Origin: Armatimonadota bacterium | Lineage (GTDB): Bacteria; Armatimonadota; Fimbriimonadia; Fimbriimonadales; Fimbriimonadaceae | Direction of reading: 5' to 3' | NCBI GenBank assembly: GCA_023428805.1 | Contig: JAEYWW010000218.1 | Span: forward strand, 1-6,232 | Length of the DNA: 6,232 nt | Shown here: positions 4,704 to 6,232 of the stretch, in pieces | How positions within the stretch are numbered: the first letter of the stretch is position 1 | Layout: each line of letters starts with the position of its first letter | Notes under the pieces: model-generated | The model's input: only the letters and a program-made list of their open reading frames with translations | What the model was told of the DNA's origin: nothing | The model's database searches: none | Program-made: the position numbers and the translations under genes

Positions 4704-6232
4704 GCCCGATCTGACACGTCTCCTGAGAGAATCACTGGAAGGCTTTCCGGTGCGCGAAATTGTCGTGCCTGCCCGTGAGGGTGAATTCGCCGATTTTCCC
4801 AACAGCATCAACCCGCAGCTCACCGAAAAGCTCCAAAGCTTGGGGATAGAACAGCTCTTCAGTCATCAAAAACGCGCCATCGACGCCGCGCTCGGAGGTC
4901 ATGATGTCGCCCTCTCCAGCGGCACGAGCAGCGGCAAGACGCTCTGTTATGCGCTGCCAATTCTCCAAACTGCAATGGAGGAGCCTGCTTCCCGCGCCCT
5001 CATCCTCTACCCCACAAAAGCTCTCGCTCAAGACCAGCTTGGCAAGCTGACCGAACTAAGCCCGTCCCCATCCATTCGTGTGGCGACCTACGACGGCGAC
5101 ACTCCCCAGACTCAGCGTTCCGCCATCCGCAACGAGGCGCAGATCATCTTGAGCAACCCCGACATGCTCCATGTCGGGATATTGCCGAACCACGCGAACT
5201 GGAGGCGCGCGCTTCGGGCTCTGCGATGGATCGTGCTCGACGAGGTACACACTTATCGGGGCGCATTCGGCACCCATATGGCCTGGGTTCTCCGGCGATT
5301 GTTGAGGCTTTGCGAGTGGTTCGGAAGCCGTCCCCGGATCATCGCCTGCAGCGCGACGATTCCAAACATCGGTGAGCACTTTGAAGCCCTGACTGGGCGG
5401 CGGGCGGCGATCATACGCGATGATTCTGCCCCCCGCGGCGAGAAGCGCATCTTCCTCGTCGAAGCTCCTGACGACCTGTCAGCAAATCGCGAGAGCCCCA
5501 ACCAGATGACGGCCCGGCTCCTGACGACCCTCGCTCAAAACGAATACCGATCCCTTGCATTCTGCCGGGCACGCGTTTCAACGGAGCTGGTGATCCGTCA
5601 AGGCCGCAGGCTGCTCTCCGAGCGTGGAGGGCGGGAAGAATGGATCGACAGCTACCGTGGCGGATATACGGCCAAAGAAAGGCGGACGATCGAAAAAAAC
5701 CTCTTTCAGGGTCGTCTGAGAGGCCTCGCGACAACAAGCGCGATGGAGATGGGCGTGGACGTCGGCGGCCTGGATGCCGTGATCATCAACGGCTATCCGG
5801 GATCGCTCTGCAGCTTCTGGCAGCAGGCGGGGCGTGCGGGCAGGTCGGGGCGGTTTGGAGCTGTGGTCTATGTCGCTCACGAAGATCCCCTGGAGCAGCA
5901 CTTGGTGCGTGAGCCCGAAGCGCTGTTTCGCGAAACCGAACGGGCCGCAGTCTGCCTCGAGAATTCTCTGATCTGCGGCTCCCATCTGCTCTGTGCGGCC
6001 GATGAGAGGGCGCTGGAGGACATCGACTTGAAAGCGTGGCCGCCCGTGGCAGTAGAAACTGCCAGCGAACTCATCGCCGCCGGCCAGCTTGAGCGAGGCG
6101 GCCCGCGCATCTTCTATCCCTCATATGAGCCTCCCGCCCGAAAGGTGAACATTCGGGGTTCAGGAGATGAGGGAGTTCGGCTTTTGGTCAAAGGCGAACC
6201 TATCGGTGAGATGGAGCGGTGGAGGGTGATGC
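4681..6232 (+). CDS. DEVH-box helicase, YprA/MrfA-DUF1998 type, 3' end outside window
   Basis: Frame 1 is open from ATG 4681 to the window end (517 codons, no stop), so this is a partial gene. It is a superfamily 2 helicase with all core motifs intact: HQ (62-63) in the Q-like region, Walker A GTSSGKT (81-87), Ia YPTKALAQDQ (110-119), SNPDMLH (158-164), motif II DEVH (187-190), SAT (224-226), LAFCRARVSTE (292-302), TTSAMEMGVDVGGLDAVI (351-368) and motif VI QQAGRAGRSG (381-390). After the core, CGSHLLCAADE (432-442) matches the family's 'HLxCAA' block. The expected C-terminal DUF1998 zinc-binding domain would lie beyond the window. Relatives such as Bacillus YprA/MrfA unwind DNA in mitomycin-damage repair; eukaryotic Hrq1 is related. 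The start overlaps tatC by 23 bp. The first ~60 residues (PAREGEF..., LGIEQLFSHQ) match the typical family N-terminus, which favours ATG 4681 over an internal GTG at 4750. No strong ribosome site is visible, so translation may be coupled to tatC. Confidence 0.93.
   Translation, partial: MSWTTSTEPDLTRLLRESLEGFPVREIVVPAREGEFADFPNSINPQLTEKLQSLGIEQLFSHQKRAIDAALGGHDVALSSGTSSGKTLCYALPILQTAMEEPASRALILYPTKALAQDQLGKLTELSPSPSIRVATYDGDTPQTQRSAIRNEAQIILSNPDMLHVGILPNHANWRRALRALRWIVLDEVHTYRGAFGTHMAWVLRRLLRLCEWFGSRPRIIACSATIPNIGEHFEALTGRRAAIIRDDSAPRGEKRIFLVEAPDDLSANRESPNQMTARLLTTLAQNEYRSLAFCRARVSTELVIRQGRRLLSERGGREEWIDSYRGGYTAKERRTIEKNLFQGRLRGLATTSAMEMGVDVGGLDAVIINGYPGSLCSFWQQAGRAGRSGRFGAVVYVAHEDPLEQHLVREPEALFRETERAAVCLENSLICGSHLLCAADERALEDIDLKAWPPVAVETASELIAAGQLERGGPRIFYPSYEPPARKVNIRGSGDEGVRLLVKGEPIGEMERWRVM

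Noticed and set aside
4750..4752. GTG at 4750 as the helicase start, with GGAAGG upstream
   Set aside because: The residues before it (LTRLLRESLEGFP) look like the usual family N-terminus, so ATG 4681 is preferred; the GTG remains a fallback.
4092..4823. 243-codon open frame on the minus strand opposite tatC
   Set aside because: Its product is an Arg/Ser/Asp-rich, low-order sequence with no recognisable motif, and the plus strand carries an unmistakable tatC.
5578..5985. 135-codon open frame on the minus strand
   Set aside because: It lies wholly antisense to conserved helicase motifs V and VI and shows no motif of its own.
1..6232. CRISPR array, tRNA/rRNA genes, insertion sequences or attachment sites
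   Set aside because: No regularly spaced repeats, cloverleaf-like segments, transposase motifs or terminal inverted repeats were found on reading both strands.

Overview
The window looks like ordinary chromosomal DNA from a free-living bacterium with a Gram-negative-type secretory lifestyle. It is moderately GC-rich, the reading frames are tightly packed, and Shine-Dalgarno motifs precede several starts. No mobile element, phage gene, tRNA, rRNA or CRISPR array was seen. Taxonomy cannot be fixed from the sequence. The poorly characterised secreted proteins and the general style of the genes make me think of Armatimonadota (Fimbriimonadia-like) or Planctomycetota, but this is a low-confidence impression.

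Left part (1-597). A perfect hairpin with a GAAA tetraloop opens the window, in a short leader that can fold in two competing ways. It is followed by a small exported protein of unknown function (104-538, +). A 13-bp stem-loop at 560-588 lies between this gene and the convergent slipin gene and is probably a shared transcription stop.

Middle-left (598-2231, minus strand). This is a two-gene operon, transcribed right to left. The first gene encodes an M50B-like membrane metalloprotease with an HELCH zinc motif. Twenty bases later comes a slipin (stomatin/SPFH-family membrane scaffold). Slipins are classically paired with the membrane protease NfeD; here a different type of intramembrane protease sits in that position.

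Middle (2232-2357). A 126-bp divergent intergenic region carries small inverted repeats. One is a perfect 7-bp stem placed directly against the ribosome binding site of the next gene.

Right part (2358-6232, plus strand). This is a compact three-gene run. It starts with a 506-aa exported protein, with a signal peptide, an Ig-like N-terminal domain and two Gly-rich linkers. TatC, the core subunit of the twin-arginine translocase, follows after 12 bp. A superfamily 2 DEVH-box helicase of the YprA/MrfA-DUF1998 type follows with a 23-bp overlap and runs off the end of the window. All helicase motifs are intact in the visible 517 residues. No tatA/tatB gene is present here.

Nothing in the window is clearly a new system. 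The most interesting points are the slipin plus M50B-like protease pairing, the uncharacterised exported protein co-transcribed with tatC, and the structured leader elements.
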